DNA from: Streptomyces katrae
GTDB taxonomy: Bacteria > Actinomycetota > Actinomycetes > Streptomycetales > Streptomycetaceae
Direction of reading: 5' to 3'
Length of the DNA stretch: 7,122 nucleotides
Assembly: GCF_000966975.1 (NCBI RefSeq)
Contig: NZ_JZWV01000422.1
Coordinates: forward strand, 1-7,122
Program-made: the position numbers and the translations under genes
In this document: in pieces, positions 5,168 to 7,122 of the stretch
Layout of the letters: each line of letters begins with the position of its first letter
Numbering within the stretch: the first letter of the stretch is position 1
Notes under the pieces: generated by a model
The model's database searches: none
What the model was told of the DNA's origin: nothing
What the model saw: only the letters and a program-made list of their open reading frames with translations

Positions 5168-6316
5168 GTGACGGACGGAGCAGTAACTGAGGCCGCGCGC
5201 GTGCTCATCGCCGCGGACAAATTCAAGGGCTCGCTCACGGCCGTTCAGGTCGCGGAGCGGGTGACGGCCGGCCTTCGCAGGGCCGTACCCGGCGTGGAGG
5301 TCGAGACCCTCCCCGTCGCGGACGGCGGCGACGGCACGGTCGCGGCCGCCGTGGCGGCCGGGTTCGAACGCCGGGAGGTCCGGGTCACCGGTCCCGTCGG
5401 CGAGCCCGTCACGGCCGCTTTCGCGTTCCGTGACGGCACCGCCGTGGTCGAGATGGCCGAGGCCTCCGGGCTCCAGCTGCTCCCCGCGGGCACCTTCGCC
5501 GCGCTGACGGCGACCACGTACGGCTCCGGCGAGCTGCTGAAGGCCGCGCTGGACGCGGGCGCGCGCTCGATCGTCTTCGGCGTGGGAGGCAGCGCCACCA
5601 CCGACGGCGGCGCGGGCATGCTCGCCGCGCTGGGCGCGGTGTTCCTGGACGCCGACGGCGAACCGGTGGGCCCGGGCGGCGGTGCGCTGGCCTCGCTGGC
5701 TTCGGCGGACCTGTCGGGGATCGACCCGCGCTTCGCGGACGTGGACTTCGTCCTGGCCAGCGACGTGGACAACCCGCTGACGGGCCCCAAGGGCTGCGCG
5801 GCGGTGTACGGCCCGCAGAAGGGGGCTTCGCCGGAGGACGTGGCGACCCTGGACGCGGCGCTGGGCCACTACGCGCAGGTGCTGGAGAAGGCGATCGGCC
5901 CCAAGGCCGCCGAGCTCGCCGCCTCGCCCGGCGCGGGCGGCGCGGGCGGCATCGGCTACGGCGCGCTGCTGCTGGGCGCGAGCTTCCGTCCCGGCATCGA
6001 GCTGATGCTGGAGGTGCTCGGTTTCGCCCCGGCGCTGGAGCGGGCCACGCTGGTGATCACCGGTGAGGGCTCCCTGGACGAGCAGACCCTGCACGGCAAG
6101 GCCCCGGCCGGTGTCGCGGCGGCGGCGCGGGCCGCGGGCAAGCCGGTGGTGGCGGTGTGCGGGCGGCTCCTGCTGTCCCAGGAGGCCCTCCAGTCGGCCG
6201 GCATCCGGAAGGCGTACCCGCTGACGGAGCTGGAGCCGGACCCGGCGAAGTCCATCCCGAACGCCGGACCCCTGCTGGAGCGCGTCGCGGAGAACATCGC
6301 CGCCGAGGTCCTCTGA
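5168..6316 (+). CDS. glxK: Glycerate 2-kinase (GlxK/GarK family)
   Basis: This 382-residue cytoplasmic enzyme phosphorylates D-glycerate with ATP, most likely giving 2-phosphoglycerate as in the GarK/GlxK class. It links glyoxylate or glycerate breakdown to glycolysis. Family motifs run the full length: DKFKGS (17-22), DGGDGT (52-57), GVGGSATTDGG (138-148), DVDNPLTGPKG then YGPQKGA (199-220), GAGGAGGIGYG (255-265) and TGEGSLDEQTLHGKAP (298-313). The total length matches the usual 370-390. The GTG start is supported by the Shine-Dalgarno at 5154-5159. It appears monocistronic: a divergent transporter lies upstream and a strong hairpin follows its stop by 18 nt. No glyoxylate carboligase or tartronate semialdehyde reductase gene is in the window, so the source of glycerate is not shown. 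The 2- versus 3-phosphoglycerate product is inferred from family membership. Confidence 0.95.
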   Translation: MTDGAVTEAARVLIAADKFKGSLTAVQVAERVTAGLRRAVPGVEVETLPVADGGDGTVAAAVAAGFERREVRVTGPVGEPVTAAFAFRDGTAVVEMAEASGLQLLPAGTFAALTATTYGSGELLKAALDAGARSIVFGVGGSATTDGGAGMLAALGAVFLDADGEPVGPGGGALASLASADLSGIDPRFADVDFVLASDVDNPLTGPKGCAAVYGPQKGASPEDVATLDAALGHYAQVLEKAIGPKAAELAASPGAGGAGGIGYGALLLGASFRPGIELMLEVLGFAPALERATLVITGEGSLDEQTLHGKAPAGVAAAARAAGKPVVAVCGRLLLSQEALQSAGIRKAYPLTELEPDPAKSIPNAGPLLERVAENIAAEVL

Positions 6317-6334
6317 CCCGGCCGCCTGTTGCCC

Positions 6335-6374
6335 CCGAGGCCCGGTACCCCTGTCATGGGGTGCCGGGCCTCGG
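6335..6374. terminator. Strong bidirectional terminator hairpin
   Basis: Arms of 17 nt (6335-6351 and 6358-6374) pair perfectly except for one G-U position (T6346 with G6363), around a 6-nt loop TGTCAT. The arms run CCGAGGCCCGGTACCCC and its counterpart. It begins 18 nt after the kinase stop and lies between convergent genes, so it should stop transcription from both sides. A U tract is absent, which is common in actinomycetes. Confidence 0.85.
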
Positions 6375-6379
6375 CCGTG

Positions 6380-6401
6380 CGGGGCGCCCAGCGGCGCCCC
6401 G
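6380..6401. terminator. Second hairpin next to the hydrolase stop
   Basis: CGGGGCGCC (6380-6388) pairs perfectly with GGCGCCCCG (6393-6401) across the 4-nt loop CAGC. It ends 1 nt before the stop codon of the minus-strand hydrolase gene. It probably works with the larger hairpin as a tandem terminator, mainly for the minus-strand transcript. Confidence 0.65.
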
Positions 6402-6402
6402 G

Positions 6403-6999
6403 CTACACCGCCTTGGCCGCCGTCAGGACCTCGGACGTCGTCGTCACATGGGCGAAGCGGCCGCCGTGGAGGCTGACGGCGGTGGCCGTCGCCAGCTGAT
6501 CGGCGGTGAGGGAGAGTCCCCCCGGCCCCGTGAGGTCGAAGGTGTGGGTGGCGTCCAGCGGGACGATGACCTCGTAGCCGAGGTTCCCGCCCATCCGGGC
6601 CGTGGTCTCCACGCACATGTTGGTCTGGATGCCGACGACCACCAGCTGGCGGATGCCCCGCGCGGTGAGCCAGTCCCCGAGGTCCGGGGTGCCGTAGAAA
6701 GAGGAATTGACGGTCTTGGTGACGTGCAGGGCCTCCCGCCCGACCCGGTCGGCGACGAAGTCCTTGAAGGCGTAGCCGGGCTGGTCGGCGGCGAGGACCG
6801 ACCCGGGGCGGGGGGAGGCGTGCTGGACCAGCACCACCGGGCGGCCGGATTCCTGCCAGGCGTCCATCAGGGCGGCGATGTTCTCCTCGGCCGCCGGGTT
6901 GTTGCGCGGGCCCCAGAAGGAGGCGTCGTCGAAGCCCTTCTGGACATCGATGACGATCAGGGCACTGTCGGGGGCGATCTCGATCGCGTTCTCGGTCAT
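6403..6999 (-). CDS. Isochorismatase-like cysteine hydrolase
   Basis: This 198-residue cytoplasmic protein belongs to the isochorismatase/nicotinamidase fold. The expected catalytic triad is present: Asp18 in ALIVIDVQKGF, Lys95 in VTKTVNSSFYGT, and Cys129 in TNMCVETTARMGGNLGY. The segment VVVGIQTNMCVETT includes the usual cis-peptide region before the nucleophile. Because Cys is present, it is more likely an amidase-type or carbamoyl-type hydrolase than a true isochorismatase, which uses Asp there. The substrate cannot be read. The length matches the family. The ATG at 6999 lacks a good Shine-Dalgarno, but CATGAT lies 6 nt upstream, so a leaderless mRNA is possible. It is divergent from the gene starting at 7113, with an operator-like palindrome between them, so the two are probably coregulated. 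It converges on the glycerate kinase gene with strong hairpins between. Confidence 0.92.
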   Translation of the reverse strand: MTENAIEIAPDSALIVIDVQKGFDDASFWGPRNNPAAEENIAALMDAWQESGRPVVLVQHASPRPGSVLAADQPGYAFKDFVADRVGREALHVTKTVNSSFYGTPDLGDWLTARGIRQLVVVGIQTNMCVETTARMGGNLGYEVIVPLDATHTFDLTGPGGLSLTADQLATATAVSLHGGRFAHVTTTSEVLTAAKAV

Positions 7000-7005
7000 G
7001 CATCG

Positions 7006-7011
7006 ATCATG
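7006..7011 (-). promoter_or_regulatory. Candidate -10 element for the hydrolase gene
   Basis: On the minus strand CATGAT is followed by CGATGC and then the ATG at 6999-6997. It resembles TANNNT at the spacing expected for a leaderless transcript. No clear -35 is seen. Confidence 0.35.
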
Positions 7012-7058
7012 TCCGGCGCGGAGCCGGCGCCCCAGGGGCGTCGGGGACGCGAAACGAT

Positions 7059-7085
7059 GGGATCCTGCCAGACTGGCAGGATCCC
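7059..7085. promoter_or_regulatory. 27-bp near-perfect palindrome, probable operator
   Basis: Arms of 13 nt (GGGATCCTGCCAG, 7059-7071, and its exact reverse complement, 7073-7085) flank a single central A. It lies in the divergent region between the hydrolase (-) and the gene starting at 7113 (+). Each arm carries TGGCAGGATC, which matches the published AdpA consensus TGGCSNGWWY at 9 of 10 positions (A replaces S). AdpA belongs to the AraC/XylS regulators with a DJ-1/PfpI-like domain. The right arm would overlap the -35 region of a promoter for the 7113 gene, so repression is plausible. A CTGGCAG half-site recurs at 7097-7103. Confidence 0.65.
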
Positions 7086-7105
7086 CGGATCCGGCTCTGG
7101 CAGAG
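7085..7105. repeat. Two short palindromes after the operator
   Basis: CCGGATCCGG (7085-7094) is a perfect 10-bp palindrome. CTCTG-G-CAGAG (7095-7105) follows directly. The second includes another CTGGCAG half-site, 24 bp after the one in the main palindrome. They may extend the operator or be incidental. Confidence 0.35.
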
Positions 7106-7106
7106 T
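7101..7106 (+). promoter_or_regulatory. Candidate -10 element for the gene starting at 7113
   Basis: CAGAGT is followed by GGCCGC and then the ATG at 7113. It resembles TANNNT and has the same 6-nt spacing as the other candidate leaderless starts in this window. Confidence 0.35.
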
Positions 7107-7112
7107 GGCCGC

Positions 7113-7122
7113 ATGCACCGCG
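7113..7122 (+). CDS. Probable start of a gene running off the window
   Basis: Only ATG CAC CGC G (Met-His-Arg) is visible. The position suits a gene divergent from the cysteine hydrolase, with the palindrome and a candidate -10 upstream. A divergent isochorismatase-like gene next to a GlxA-type regulator (DJ-1/PfpI domain plus AraC HTH) is a familiar actinomycete arrangement, and many such proteins begin Met-His-Arg. The identity is therefore a guess from context, not from coding sequence. Confidence 0.35.

Noticed and set aside
6403..6999. True isochorismatase of siderophore biosynthesis
   Set aside because: The nucleophile is Cys129, as in nicotinamidase-like and other cysteine hydrolases of the fold, and no siderophore genes are present.
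5123..7003. Long minus-strand open frame opposite the glycerate kinase
   Set aside because: Low-complexity composition and no motif. The plus-strand frame has every glycerate kinase motif, and the part from 6403 to 6999 is coding in another minus frame.

Overview
The window looks like chromosomal DNA from a high-GC actinomycete, most likely Streptomyces or a close relative. Coding regions use almost only G or C at third codon positions, three of the seven complete genes start with GTG, and the gene families are those usual in that group. I see no phage, CRISPR, tRNA or rRNA sequence.

Layout, left to right. (1) Positions 116-2106 (+) hold a two-gene alkylation-repair operon: an Ada/AlkA fusion (methyl-phosphotriester sensor, AraC-type HTH and 3-methyladenine DNA glycosylase) whose stop overlaps the GTG start of an O6-alkylguanine-DNA methyltransferase gene (ogt). 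(2) Positions 2103-2269 hold a 159-bp non-coding element with 45-48-bp near-perfect terminal inverted repeats flanked by CTAG on both sides. It looks like a MITE inserted exactly between two tail-to-tail genes. The left CTAG supplies the ogt TAG stop. (3) Positions 2274-5024 (-) hold a BCCT-family sodium-coupled osmolyte transporter, a NUDIX hydrolase and an acidic, Trp-rich protein of unknown function, all on the minus strand with short gaps. (4) Positions 5025-5167 form a divergent promoter region with three short dyads. (5) Positions 5168-6316 (+) encode a glycerate 2-kinase. (6) Positions 6335-6401 carry two strong hairpins between convergent genes. (7) Positions 6403-6999 (-) encode an isochorismatase-like cysteine hydrolase. 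(8) Positions 7000-7112 are a second divergent region with a 27-bp near-perfect palindrome whose half-sites resemble the AdpA consensus. (9) A probable gene starts at 7113 (+) and runs off the window; only Met-His-Arg is visible.

How the genes work together. The first operon is a coherent adaptive response to DNA methylation: the fusion senses methyl damage, should activate its own operon, and excises N3-alkylpurines, while Ogt reverses O6-alkylguanine. It has the same domain order and gene order as mycobacterial alkA-ogt. The remaining genes are ordinary metabolism and stress functions (osmolyte uptake, glycerate phosphorylation, small-molecule hydrolysis) with no clear shared pathway.

A pattern across the window: the three GTG-start genes (ogt, NUDIX, glycerate kinase) have good Shine-Dalgarno sites. 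The ATG-start genes at 5024(-), 2702(-), 6999(-) and 7113(+) lack one and instead have a -10-like hexamer exactly 6 nt before the ATG, which suggests leaderless mRNAs. I found no convincing new multi-gene system. The best leads are the MITE-like element, the 27-bp operator-like palindrome and the leaderless-start pattern.
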